Positions 1-8,486 of a DNA stretch of 38,448 nucleotides are shown here, in pieces (within the stretch, counting starts at the first letter, position 1; every line of letters begins with the position of its first letter). The stretch is from an uncultured Alphaproteobacteria bacterium. GTDB taxonomy: Bacteria > Pseudomonadota > Alphaproteobacteria > Puniceispirillales > UBA1172. The position numbers and the translations under genes are program-made. The notes beneath the pieces were generated by a model. That model was not told the DNA's origin. It saw only the letters and a list, made by a program, of their open reading frames with translations, and made no database searches. The DNA lies in NCBI GenBank assembly GCA_937952245.1, contig CALFYS010000148.1, positions 1 through 38,448 of the forward strand, read 5' to 3'.

Positions 1-1151
1 GTTGGCAGAAGATCATCATTGAAATCATAGCCTGTGTTATGGAGCATCCCGCCCTTACTACCAGAACGGGGACTGCCATCCCCTGCCCCCAGCCAGATAT
101 AAGCCCCGGGGCGGGCTTCCAGCATATAAGAGAAATCTTCGGATGCCATGGATGGCGGCGCATCAAAAATCACCGCGTTATCGCCCAGCACTTTTTCCAC
201 CACCGCGGCGGCGCGATTGGCCTCATCAGGGTGGTTGATGGTCGGCGGATAGCCTGGCTCCCATTCAAAATCAAAACGGCAGTCATAGGCCGAGGTGATG
301 GTTTCCGCAAATTGCCGCAATTGCGATTGAATAAAAGCGCCGGTTTCATGGCTGACATAACGGGCGGTGCCAACAATTTCAGCCTGACCCGCGATCACGT
401 TATGGGTTGAACCGGCTTGGAATTGCGTCACCGAAACAACAGCAGGGTCAAGCGGGTCAACACGGCGGGAGACAATCGTCTGCAGGGATTGCACCAAGGC
501 TGTGCCAGCGGCAATCGTATCCACCGTGGTATGAGGCATGGCCGCGTGGCCACTTTTGCCATGAATGGTGATTCGGAAAACATCAGCCGCCGCCATGGAG
601 GGCCCGCGCTGAACCACGGCTTTGCCTTCCTCAACCCCCGGCCAATTGTGCATTCCCCAAACGGTTTCAACATTAAACTGTTCAAAAAGGCCATCTTCGA
701 TCATGACCTGACCGCCGCCGCCGCCTTCTTCAGCGGGCTGGAAAATCAACACGACCGTGCCGTCAAAGTTTCGGGTTTCCGCCAAATATTGCGCCGCGCC
801 CAACAGCATGGTGGTATGGCCATCATGGCCGCAAGCGTGCATCCGGCCATCAATTTGAGATTTATGGGCAAAGTCATTGGCTTCTTGCATGGGCAGGGCA
901 TCAATATCAGCGCGCAGGCCAATCATGCGGCCTGAACTCTTGCCAGATGAACTGCCTTGCCCATGGATAATCCCCACAACACCGGTCTTGGCCATGCCGC
1001 GGTGAGTTTCAATGCCAAAGGATTCCAATTTTTCGGCGATAAACTGTGAGGTCCATTCTTCTTCAAAGCCCAATTCAGGATGCGCGTGAAGGGCGTGTCT
1101 CCAGCCTTTCATCTCGTCATGACGGTCTGCAATGGTATTGAGAACAGGCAT
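1..1151 (-). CDS. M20 family metallo-amidohydrolase (hippurate/N-acyl-amino-acid hydrolase type), 3' end cut by window edge
   Basis: Translating the minus strand from the ATG at 1149-1151 gives an open frame of about 383 codons that runs off the left edge; family members are usually around 390 residues, so only a short C-terminus is missing. The sequence carries the zinc-site motif MHACGHDGH followed by FQPAEEGGGG, where the Glu pair supplies the catalytic base and a metal ligand, then WGMHNWPG and SGKSGHAAMPH typical of the dimerisation ('lid') domain of M20D peptidases. The start is supported by an AAGGAG ribosome site a few bases upstream (minus-strand reading near 1158-1163). These enzymes hydrolyse N-acyl or N-aroyl amino acids in the cytoplasm; the actual substrate cannot be told from sequence. 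It is divergent from soxB across about 300 bp, and no direct link with sarcosine metabolism is evident. Confidence 0.88.
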   Translation of the reverse strand, partial: MPVLNTIADRHDEMKGWRHALHAHPELGFEEEWTSQFIAEKLESFGIETHRGMAKTGVVGIIHGQGSSSGKSSGRMIGLRADIDALPMQEANDFAHKSQIDGRMHACGHDGHTTMLLGAAQYLAETRNFDGTVVLIFQPAEEGGGGGQVMIEDGLFEQFNVETVWGMHNWPGVEEGKAVVQRGPSMAAADVFRITIHGKSGHAAMPHTTVDTIAAGTALVQSLQTIVSRRVDPLDPAVVSVTQFQAGSTHNVIAGQAEIVGTARYVSHETGAFIQSQLRQFAETITSAYDCRFDFEWEPGYPPTINHPDEANRAAAVVEKVLGDNAVIFDAPPSMASEDFSYMLEARPGAYIWLGAGDGSPRSGSKGGMLHNTGYDFNDDLLP

Positions 1152-1449
1152 CCCAAACTCCTTAAAGATCAACCCTTTTGACTTTAATATATCCTAAGAT
1201 GAGATGAGTGCAACAACCGCCCGCCATAATGTCGCATCCCATTAAAACTGCGGTCAAAATCATGTTAAGATGCGCTCATTATCGGCTATAAACAGGGCTT
1301 GGCACAAAGATTGGCGGGAATTGTCGTCCAAGGCCAATCCCGTGTCGTGATGAAGATAGGCAAGATGGTGGTTTTTAGCCAGATTGTTGTGTATTTCGAG
1401 AATCAGATAAAATCTGTTTCTGTTCACTCATTTGATTTGGAGGGGTGTC
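1152..1449. promoter_or_regulatory. Divergent intergenic region with candidate soxB promoter and palindromes
   Basis: This 298-bp gap separates the M20 hydrolase and soxB and holds no convincing gene. A candidate sigma-70-like promoter for soxB is TTGTTG at 1384-1389 and TAAAAT at 1408-1413 with an 18-bp spacer. A 13-bp palindrome, CAGATAAAATCTG (1404-1416), covers the candidate -10, the position expected for a repressor site. A second inverted repeat, GATTGGC (1309-1315) with GCCAATC (1333-1339), lies further upstream. The ribosome site GGAGGGG (1439-1445) decides the soxB start at 1450. Promoter and operator roles are inferred from position only. Confidence 0.35.
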
Positions 1450-2745
1450 ATGGCTCAAGGTATTGATCGCGGGCGCACAGGCCTGCCTGGTGGCAAACCA
1501 AAATATTCTATTTTTTCTCTGGCGCGGAACGCGGCGAGTTATCATCAAGATTGGCAGCGTGCATGGCGTGCACCTGAACCAAAAAAAGAATATGACGCCA
1601 TTATTATTGGCGGGGGCGGCCACGGCTTGGCAACCGCTTATTATCTGGCATCCGTCCATGGCATGACCAATATCGCTGTTGTGGAAAAATCATGGCTTGG
1701 CGGCGGCAATACAGGCCGTAACACCACCATTATCCGTTCCAATTATATGTGGGATGAATCCGCCGCGATTTATGACCATGCCCTGAAATTATGGGAAGGC
1801 CTGACCCAAGATTTGAACTTCAACCTGATGTTCTCACAGCGTGGGGTGCTGACCATCGCCCATAGCTGGGGTGAATTGCGTGAAATGTCACGGCGTGTTC
1901 ACGCCATCCGCCTGAACGGCATTGACAGTGATGTGCTGACCCCTGAAGAAATCAAAGCCAAAGTGCCATTGATTAATATTGATCAATCCATCCGTTATCC
2001 GGTGATGGGCGGGTTCTTGCAAAAGCGTGGGGGCACCGCCCGCCATGACGCGGTGGCGTGGGGCTATGCCCGGGCGGCTGATGACCTTGGGGTTGATATT
2101 ATCCAGAATTGTGAAGTCACAGGCATGATCCGCAAAGGCGGGGCGATTGCAGGTGTTGAAACAACCCGCGGCACCATCAAAGCCAAAAAGGTTGGCGTTG
2201 TGGTGGCGGGGCATTGTTCTGTGCTGGGTGAAATGGCTGATATTCGCTTGCCGATTGCCAGCCGCCCGCTTCAGGCGCTGGTCTCTGAGCCGATTAAGCC
2301 TGAACTCGATACAGTGATCATGTCCAACGCGGTGCATATGTACATCAGCCAGTCCGATAAGGGTGAAATGGTGCTTGGCGCGGGTGTTGATAAATACAAT
2401 TCCTATGCCCAGCGCGGCTCTTTCCCTGTGCCTGAACATATGATCGCGGCAGCGGTTGAACTGTTCCCGATCCTCTCACGCCTCAGAATGTTGCGGCATT
2501 GGGGCGGGATTGTTGACACGTGCCCAGATGCATCGCCGATTATTTCAAAGACTGATGTCAAAGGTCTTTACTTCAACTGCGGTTGGGGGACAGGCGGGTT
2601 CAAAGCAACCCCAGGTTCAGGCCATGTGTTTGCTGATCTGATCGCCAATGATCGTCCGAATAAAATCGCCGCCCCATACGCGCTGGATCGTTTCCAGACC
2701 GGGCTGTTGATTGATGAACATGGCGCCGCTGGCGTTGCCCACTAA
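1450..2745 (+). CDS. soxB: Sarcosine oxidase beta subunit SoxB
   Basis: Beta subunit of heterotetrameric sarcosine oxidase, which oxidises sarcosine to glycine and passes the methyl carbon to tetrahydrofolate while reducing O2 to H2O2. The 431-residue protein has the FAD dinucleotide-fold motif GGGGHG at residues 54-59 and GGNTGRNTTIIRSNYMWDES at about 85-104, which is characteristic of SoxB. His199 in TARHD matches the family histidine that carries covalent FMN (about His173-175 in characterised enzymes). The roughly 24-residue offset reflects a longer N-terminus. I chose ATG 1450 over the in-frame ATG 1432 because GGAGGGG sits just before 1450. It is the first gene of soxBDAG; soxD starts 22 bp downstream. 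Confidence 0.95.
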   Translation: MAQGIDRGRTGLPGGKPKYSIFSLARNAASYHQDWQRAWRAPEPKKEYDAIIIGGGGHGLATAYYLASVHGMTNIAVVEKSWLGGGNTGRNTTIIRSNYMWDESAAIYDHALKLWEGLTQDLNFNLMFSQRGVLTIAHSWGELREMSRRVHAIRLNGIDSDVLTPEEIKAKVPLINIDQSIRYPVMGGFLQKRGGTARHDAVAWGYARAADDLGVDIIQNCEVTGMIRKGGAIAGVETTRGTIKAKKVGVVVAGHCSVLGEMADIRLPIASRPLQALVSEPIKPELDTVIMSNAVHMYISQSDKGEMVLGAGVDKYNSYAQRGSFPVPEHMIAAAVELFPILSRLRMLRHWGGIVDTCPDASPIISKTDVKGLYFNCGWGTGGFKATPGSGHVFADLIANDRPNKIAAPYALDRFQTGLLIDEHGAAGVAH

Positions 2746-2767
2746 CCGCGAATAAGGAGACCTGATT

Positions 2768-3136
2768 ATGCTGAATATTTCATGCCCATTCTGCGGTGAA
2801 CGTGAAGAGCTGGAATTCACCTGTGGTGGTGAAGCTCATATCGCACGGCCTTTGGCAGAAAACCAAATCACCGATGCTGAATTTGCCGATTATCTGTTCT
2901 TACGCGACAACACCAAAGGTGTGTTCCTAGAACGTTGGCGGCACGCGGCGGGTTGCCGCCGTTGGTTTAACATGGTGCGCGATACCGTCAGCCATGAAAT
3001 TATTGAAATTTACCCCATGGGTGAATTGCCGAAATCAAAACAAGGCAAAGCTGCCTATGAGGCGTGCTGGCGCCGCAACACCGCGGCCGAAGCCGCCGCA
3101 ATGCCGAAAAAGTCTCGTGCAAAGAAGGGGAAATAA
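2768..3136 (+). CDS. soxD: Sarcosine oxidase delta subunit SoxD
   Basis: Small zinc-binding delta subunit of heterotetrameric sarcosine oxidase, 122 residues. It begins MLNISCPFCGEREELEF, and Cys6, Cys9, His59 and Cys63 occupy exactly the spacing of the structural zinc site known in this family (Cys-X2-Cys then His-X3-Cys). The C-terminus is lysine/arginine rich (PKKSRAKKGK). An AAGGAG ribosome site lies at about 2754-2759. It is followed almost at once by soxA, one base after the stop codon, so the two are probably translationally coupled. The gene order B-D-A-G is the classical one. Confidence 0.95.
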   Translation: MLNISCPFCGEREELEFTCGGEAHIARPLAENQITDAEFADYLFLRDNTKGVFLERWRHAAGCRRWFNMVRDTVSHEIIEIYPMGELPKSKQGKAAYEACWRRNTAAEAAAMPKKSRAKKGK

Positions 3137-3137
3137 T

Positions 3138-6100
3138 ATGTTCAAATCTTCTTCAAAGAACCATTCTGGTGGCGATATGCGTCTGGCCTCTGGCGGGCGG
3201 ATTAATCGCGATAAACCGCTTCAGTTTACATTTGATGGCAAAACCTATGGCGGTTATGAAGGCGATACGCTGGCCTCAGCGCTGATCGCTAATGGCGTGC
3301 ATCTGGTGGGGCGTAGCTTTAAATATCACCGTCCACGCGGCATCATGACCGCCGGAAGCGAAGAGCCAAACGCCCTGATCCGTCTGGGTGAAGGCGCAAA
3401 GATTGAGCCGAATATTCGCGCCACCCAAATTGAACTTTACCCCAATCTGAAAAGTGAGAGCCAAAACCGTTGGCCATCATTGAATTTTGATCTGGGGGCG
3501 GTCAATTCCGTTGTCGCGCGGATGTTGCCTGCCGCGTTTTATTACAAAACCTTCATGTGGCCGGCCAGCATGTGGATGACCTATGAACATTTCATCCGCA
3601 AAGCCGCTGGTCTGGGCAAAGCCGCGACCGACCATAATGATCCTGACCGTTATGAAAAAACCAATGCCCATACCGATGTGCTGGTTGTTGGCGGCGGTGC
3701 TTCTGGTCTGATGGCGGCGCTTTCCGCTGGCCGTGCTGGCGCGCGGGTTATTCTGGCCGATGAGCAGAATGAATTTGGCGGCTGGTTGCTGTCTGAAAGC
3801 GACACCACCCTTGATGGCCATGCCGCTGACCGGTGGATCGCCGATGCGGTCGCGGAACTGGAGGCGATGGATAACGTCACCATGCTTAAGCGCACCACCG
3901 TCTTTGGTTATATGGATCACAATTACCTGACCATGATGGAACGGGTGACTGATCATCTGGGCGAAACCCCGAAACATATGCCACGCCAAAAGATGTGGAA
4001 AATTCGCGCTAAGCACGTTGTTCTGGCGCAAGGGACACATGAACGTCCGCTGGTCTTTGGCGGCAATGATCGCCCTGGGGTGATGCTGTCTTCTGCTGTC
4101 CGCAGTTACATCACCCGCTATGGCGTTGCCCCTGGCCGCCGTGCTGTTGTTGTCACCAATAATGACGATGCTTACCGCACGGCGTTGGCCTTAGTGGATG
4201 CTGGCGTTTATTTGCGGGCGATTATTGATATGCGTCCCGCACCAGCAACACCATTGGTGAGCGAAGCCATGCGCCGCGGCATTAATGTTTACACCAGCCA
4301 TGCTTTGGTGGATGCAGAAGGCACGCGTCACGTTGGCCGTGCTAAAGTGGCGCGGATCAATCCAAAAGACGGCAGCATCACCGGTGATGCGTTTTATCTG
4401 GATTGTGATCTGGTCGCGATGTCCGCAGGCTTTACGCCTATTGTGAACCTGCATTCACAAGCGCGCGGGAAACTGGATTGGGATGACCAACAGTTGTGCT
4501 TCCGTCCATCCACCTATCATGAGGCCGCGCAATGTGTTGGGGCAAGCAATGGGATCTTTGATCTCGGTGATGCCATGGCCGATGGCGCGAAAGCAGGTGC
4601 CGCCGCCGCAACAGCGGCAGGGTTTAAAGGCAGTGATGCGAAAGCGCCCCAAGTGGATGCGCCCGTGCAAGATTACCGCCCGCTGGCTTTGTGGAAAGTT
4701 GTCAGCGATGCCAACCCCGGCGCTGGGCCAAAAGCCTTTATTGATTTCCAGAATGACGTGACCGCGAGCGATATTAAACTGGCGGTGCGCGAAGGTTATC
4801 ATTCGGTTGAACACGTCAAACGTTACACCACCAACGGTATGGCCACTGATCAGGGCAAGACATCCAACATTAACGCGTTGGGGATTATTGCTGATCAATT
4901 GGACGATAAGATCCCGAACGTTGGCACCACCACCTTCCGGATGCCTTATACGCCAGCTTCGTTCGGCGGTATCGCGGGGCGTGAGATCAAAGGTTTGTTT
5001 GATCCTATTCGGGGGACACGGATGGATCAATGGCACCATGACCATGGCGCAACCTTTGAACACGTCGGGCAATGGATGCGGGCATGGTATTACCCGCAAT
5101 CTGGCGAAAGCATGGATGACGCGGTTCAGCGTGAAGTGAAAGCGGCTCGTACCACCGCTGGCCTTCTCGATGCTTCAACATTGGGCAAGATTGATATTCG
5201 CGGTAAAGACGCGGCTGAATTCCTCAATCGTGTTTACACCAACGCTTGGCTGAAACTGCCGGTTGGCCGTTGCCGTTATGGCTTGATGCTGAAAGACGAT
5301 GGCATGGTGATGGATGATGGGGTGACCTCTCGTTTAGGGGAAAATCATTTCCATATGACCACCACCACAGGTGGGGCGGCAGGCGTTCTGGATTGGCTGG
5401 AAGAATGGCACCAGACCGAATGGCCTGAACTAGAAGTCTATATGACAAGCGTGACCGAACAATGGTCAGTCTCAACTTTGTCTGGGCCTAACGCCAAGAA
5501 GATCATGAATAAACTGGGTTGTTCCGTGCCATTGGACGATGAGAATTTCCCGTTCATGTCCTTTAAAGATGCCACGCTTGCGGGCTTGCCTGTTCGCATT
5601 TTCCGCATCTCCTTCACCGGTGAATTGAGCTATGAGATCAACACACCGGCACGGCTTGGGCTGGCGTTGTGGAAGAACATCATGGCGGCGGGTGAAGAAT
5701 TTGGCATCACCCCATATGGCACCGAAGCCATGCACGTCTTGCGGGCGGAAAAAGGCTTTATCATTGTCGGTCAAGAAACCGATGGTTCGGTCACGCCGCA
5801 AGATTTGGGGATGGATTGGATCGTTTCCAAGAAAAAGGATGACTATATCGGCAAGCGTGCCCTTGAGCGGGCGTCCATGTCTTTGGATAACCGCAAACAA
5901 TTGGTGGGGCTTGTGACGGAAAATCCAAAGGACATTATCCCTGAAGGGGCGCACGCCGTGCTTGACCCCAATCAGCCGATGCCCATGGAAATGCTCGGTC
6001 AGGTGACGTCATCTTACTATTCACCAAACTTGGGCAAATCAATTGCCATGGCGCTGTTAAAGGGCGGCCATAAGATGATGGGCGAAACCGTGTATTTCCC

Positions 6101-6185
6101 CATGATTGATGGTCAACCGCCGATTAAAGCCACGATCACCGACACAGCCTTCTATGATCCGAAAGGAGAAAAGATCAATGGTTAA
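3138..6185 (+). CDS. soxA: Sarcosine oxidase alpha subunit SoxA
   Basis: Large alpha subunit, 1015 residues from ATG 3138; the longer upstream reading overlaps soxD and is rejected because GAAGGGG precedes 3138. Domains in order: an N-terminal ferredoxin-like fold without iron ligands (about residues 14-85, with SFKYHRPRGI), an NAD-binding Rossmann domain with VVGGGASGLMAALSAGRAGA (about 180-200), a central FAD/NAD disulfide-reductase-like region with AQGTHERPLVFGGNDRPGVM, and a C-terminal GcvT-like tetrahydrofolate domain (about 640-1010). The GcvT-like part converts the oxidised methyl group to 5,10-methylene-THF. It feeds the same C1 pool as the GcvT domain of the 8487-10925 gene and the MetF-like gene at 35696-36598. 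Confidence 0.95.
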   Translation: MFKSSSKNHSGGDMRLASGGRINRDKPLQFTFDGKTYGGYEGDTLASALIANGVHLVGRSFKYHRPRGIMTAGSEEPNALIRLGEGAKIEPNIRATQIELYPNLKSESQNRWPSLNFDLGAVNSVVARMLPAAFYYKTFMWPASMWMTYEHFIRKAAGLGKAATDHNDPDRYEKTNAHTDVLVVGGGASGLMAALSAGRAGARVILADEQNEFGGWLLSESDTTLDGHAADRWIADAVAELEAMDNVTMLKRTTVFGYMDHNYLTMMERVTDHLGETPKHMPRQKMWKIRAKHVVLAQGTHERPLVFGGNDRPGVMLSSAVRSYITRYGVAPGRRAVVVTNNDDAYRTALALVDAGVYLRAIIDMRPAPATPLVSEAMRRGINVYTSHALVDAEGTRHVGRAKVARINPKDGSITGDAFYLDCDLVAMSAGFTPIVNLHSQARGKLDWDDQQLCFRPSTYHEAAQCVGASNGIFDLGDAMADGAKAGAAAATAAGFKGSDAKAPQVDAPVQDYRPLALWKVVSDANPGAGPKAFIDFQNDVTASDIKLAVREGYHSVEHVKRYTTNGMATDQGKTSNINALGIIADQLDDKIPNVGTTTFRMPYTPASFGGIAGREIKGLFDPIRGTRMDQWHHDHGATFEHVGQWMRAWYYPQSGESMDDAVQREVKAARTTAGLLDASTLGKIDIRGKDAAEFLNRVYTNAWLKLPVGRCRYGLMLKDDGMVMDDGVTSRLGENHFHMTTTTGGAAGVLDWLEEWHQTEWPELEVYMTSVTEQWSVSTLSGPNAKKIMNKLGCSVPLDDENFPFMSFKDATLAGLPVRIFRISFTGELSYEINTPARLGLALWKNIMAAGEEFGITPYGTEAMHVLRAEKGFIIVGQETDGSVTPQDLGMDWIVSKKKDDYIGKRALERASMSLDNRKQLVGLVTENPKDIIPEGAHAVLDPNQPMPMEMLGQVTSSYYSPNLGKSIAMALLKGGHKMMGETVYFPMIDGQPPIKATITDTAFYDPKGEKING

Positions 6186-6789
6186 GTTAAAGAATATCCC
6201 TGGTCTTTCCGCGTTGAGCGCCGCTAAGGCCAGCGCATCCCCGCAACCTGATGGGTCAAAAGGAATGGTGGTGATCCGCGATACGGGATTGCTCGATAAA
6301 ATCAACCTGCGCTGTCAGGCTGATAACCCGGTGATCACCAAAGCTGTTAAGCGGATGGTGGGGACTGATCTTCCAACAGCGGCCAATACATTCAATCAAG
6401 CTGGTCACCGCAGCATTATTTGGCTGGGGCCCGATGAATGGATGATCATGGCTGAAAACGGCGCGTCTGATGATATTACCGCTGAACTGGACACGCCAGA
6501 AGCTGGTCACGTCGCGGTGGTGAATATCAGCGATGCTTTGGGCGCGGTCACGATCGAAGGCCCTCATGCCCGTGATGTGCTGGCAAAGAATTGCGCCATT
6601 GATTTCCATCCCCGTGCCTTTACAAAAGGCATGGCGGTGCAATCTTTGCTATCCCACGCTGGGGTAACCATTCTTTGCCTTGAAGATGACAAGATGATGG
6701 TGATCGGGCGGACATCATTCATGCCGTATATCTTGGATCTCTTGTCCGATTCATCCATTGAATATGGTTATGATTATCAGGCCGCTTAA
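6178..6789 (+). CDS. soxG: Sarcosine oxidase gamma subunit SoxG
   Basis: Gamma subunit of heterotetrameric sarcosine oxidase, 203 residues from ATG 6178. The start overlaps the end of soxA by 8 bp and is preceded by AAAGGAGAA at about 6161-6169, so translation is likely coupled. Like other gamma subunits it resembles a small GcvT-type fold: it has WLGPDEWMIM and VNISDALGAVTIEGPHARDVL, characteristic of SoxG. It has no known catalytic residues of its own and supports assembly of the complex. It is the last gene of the operon and is followed by a strong terminator hairpin. Confidence 0.93.
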   Translation: MVKLKNIPGLSALSAAKASASPQPDGSKGMVVIRDTGLLDKINLRCQADNPVITKAVKRMVGTDLPTAANTFNQAGHRSIIWLGPDEWMIMAENGASDDITAELDTPEAGHVAVVNISDALGAVTIEGPHARDVLAKNCAIDFHPRAFTKGMAVQSLLSHAGVTILCLEDDKMMVIGRTSFMPYILDLLSDSSIEYGYDYQAA

Positions 6790-6830
6790 GGCTTTAAACA
6801 TTACCCTTTAAACATCACCATTCATAAGAC

Positions 6831-6864
6831 AAAAAAAACTGGGGCATGACCCCAGTTTTTTATT
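6831..6864. terminator. Bidirectional intrinsic terminator between soxG and the mttB-like gene
   Basis: ACTGGGG and CCCCAGT form a perfect 7-bp stem with loop CATGA (6845-6849). It is flanked by eight A's on the left (6831-6838) and six T's on the right (6856-6861). It therefore works as a rho-independent terminator for both convergent transcripts: soxBDAG from the left and the DMGDH/mttB operon from the right, whose stop codon is at 6883. Confidence 0.9.
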
Positions 6865-6882
6865 GGTGTTTTCATGCTGATT

Positions 6883-8454
6883 TTAATATTCAGCGTTTGG
6901 CAATTCTTCCATACGCTTGGCTTTAAACGCCTGCAAGGCTTCATCAATCGCCGGGTCAAGATCAGGCGCAACATATTCAGCCAACATCTGACGCGCGCGA
7001 TTTTCAGCACGTTGCGCGCTTTCGATCGCCCCTTCTGAACTCCACTGTTCAAAGGTTGTGTTATCCGCCAGATCAGACCGCCAGAAGGCATCTTCAAAAT
7101 TCGCCTGTGTATGGCTTGAACCAAGGAAATGCTTGCCTGGCCCTGTTTCACGGATGGCATCCATCGCCTGACCGTTATCAGAAAGATCAATCCCGCCAAC
7201 CATGCGCTGCATCATGGACAACTGGTCCGCGTCCAGCAGCAATTTGCGGTAATCGGCAACAAGGCCGCCTTCCATCCAACCCGCGGCATGGAGGACGAAA
7301 TTAACGCCGCCCAAAACAGTCGGGGTGATGGTATGGGATGATTCATAAGCCGCTTGAGCATCAGCGGTCTTAGCACCGGTCAATGACCCGCCAGAACGGA
7401 ACGGCACCCCAAGGCGACGTGCCAGTTTTGCACAGCCCAACAAGACATTGGCAGGCTCAGGCGTGCCGAAGGTTGGCGCCCCTGTCTGCATTGACATGGA
7501 TGAAGCGAATGACCCAAAAACAACAGGTGTCCCCGGGTTGACCAATTGCGCAAAGGCAATCCCGCTCATGGCTTCTGCCAATGTTTGCGCCAAGGTTCCG
7601 GCAACCGATACAGGTGACATCGCCCCCGCCAAAATAAATGGCGCGGTAATCACCGCCTGCCCCGCGCGGGCATAAGTCTTGAGCGCGCCCAACATGGTGT
7701 CATCCCAAGTCATCGGTGAGTTGGCGTTGATCAAGCTGATCATCACGGCATTTTGATTAACAAAATCTTCACCGAATAAAATCTTCGCCATATCAACCGA
7801 ATCTTGCGCGCGTTCAGCAGATGTTACCGACCCCATGAACGGCTTATCGGAATAGCGCATATGGGTGTAGATCATCTCAAGGTGACGCTTTGGCACAGGC
7901 AAATCAACCGGCTCACACACAGTCCCGCCTGAATGGTGCAGGCCGGGGTGCATATAGGCCAATTTCACGATATTCCGGAAATCTTCGATTGTGGCGTAAC
8001 GGCGTTCGCCTTCCAAATCACGAACAAAGGGCGGGCCATAAACCGGCGCAAAGACAGTGTTATTGCCGCCAATCTGAACAGAACGGTCTTTGTTGCGAGC
8101 GTGCTGGGTAAACTCTGATGGTGCTGTTTCACACAGTTTGCGGCACATCCCCCGTGGGAAATGCACGCGCTCACCTTTGATGTCAGCCCCAGCGTCTTTT
8201 AAAATCGCCAGCGCTTCCGCATCATCTTTGAAATCAATACCGACTTCTTCCAGAATGGTTTCGGCGTTGTTTTCAATAATCTCCGCGCCTTCATCGGATA
8301 GAATATCCATCACCGGTGTTTGGCGCGTGATGTAAGGCGCAGAAGTTGTACCGGAAGCGGCGCGGGTGGCACGACGTGCATCACGACCACCGCCACGACG
8401 AGACCGGCGTTCTGTTTTTTCTTCGACAGGTGTTTCTTCTACAGTCATAGTCAT
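6883..8454 (-). CDS. MttB-superfamily (non-pyrrolysine) methyltransferase, probable glycine betaine:corrinoid methyltransferase
   Basis: A 523-residue member of the trimethylamine methyltransferase MttB superfamily, a TIM-barrel enzyme that moves a methyl group from a quaternary amine to a cognate corrinoid protein. The frame is uninterrupted, so there is no in-frame amber codon for pyrrolysine; this places it with the non-Pyl homologues, of which MtgB (glycine betaine) is the best-known example. The barrel region contains TPTFGTPEPANVLLGCAKLA, GGSLTGAKTADAQAAYES and NFVLHAAGWMEGG, typical of the superfamily. Residues 16-31 hold eight arginines before the conserved domain. It is co-transcribed with the dimethylglycine dehydrogenase-like gene 32 bp upstream, which argues for glycine betaine as substrate with dimethylglycine as product. 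Carnitine, proline betaine or other quaternary amines remain possible. The ATG at 8448 is an alternative start. Confidence 0.88.
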   Translation of the reverse strand: MTMTVEETPVEEKTERRSRRGGGRDARRATRAASGTTSAPYITRQTPVMDILSDEGAEIIENNAETILEEVGIDFKDDAEALAILKDAGADIKGERVHFPRGMCRKLCETAPSEFTQHARNKDRSVQIGGNNTVFAPVYGPPFVRDLEGERRYATIEDFRNIVKLAYMHPGLHHSGGTVCEPVDLPVPKRHLEMIYTHMRYSDKPFMGSVTSAERAQDSVDMAKILFGEDFVNQNAVMISLINANSPMTWDDTMLGALKTYARAGQAVITAPFILAGAMSPVSVAGTLAQTLAEAMSGIAFAQLVNPGTPVVFGSFASSMSMQTGAPTFGTPEPANVLLGCAKLARRLGVPFRSGGSLTGAKTADAQAAYESSHTITPTVLGGVNFVLHAAGWMEGGLVADYRKLLLDADQLSMMQRMVGGIDLSDNGQAMDAIRETGPGKHFLGSSHTQANFEDAFWRSDLADNTTFEQWSSEGAIESAQRAENRARQMLAEYVAPDLDPAIDEALQAFKAKRMEELPNAEY

Positions 8455-8486
8455 GTCCTCATAACAATCAGAGCAAAGCCACGCGA

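Noticed and set aside
39..935. Plus-strand open frames of 123 and 172 codons
   Set aside because: They lie opposite the M20 hydrolase, whose minus-strand reading has clear catalytic motifs; they show no recognisable domain.
3477..5954. Long minus-strand open frames opposite soxA
   Set aside because: Codon-bias shadows of soxA; no motif, and the soxA reading is full length with all domains.
6883..8454. Pyrrolysine-containing MttB
   Set aside because: The frame has no in-frame TAG and the usual family motifs are present without interruption, so it is a non-pyrrolysine homologue.
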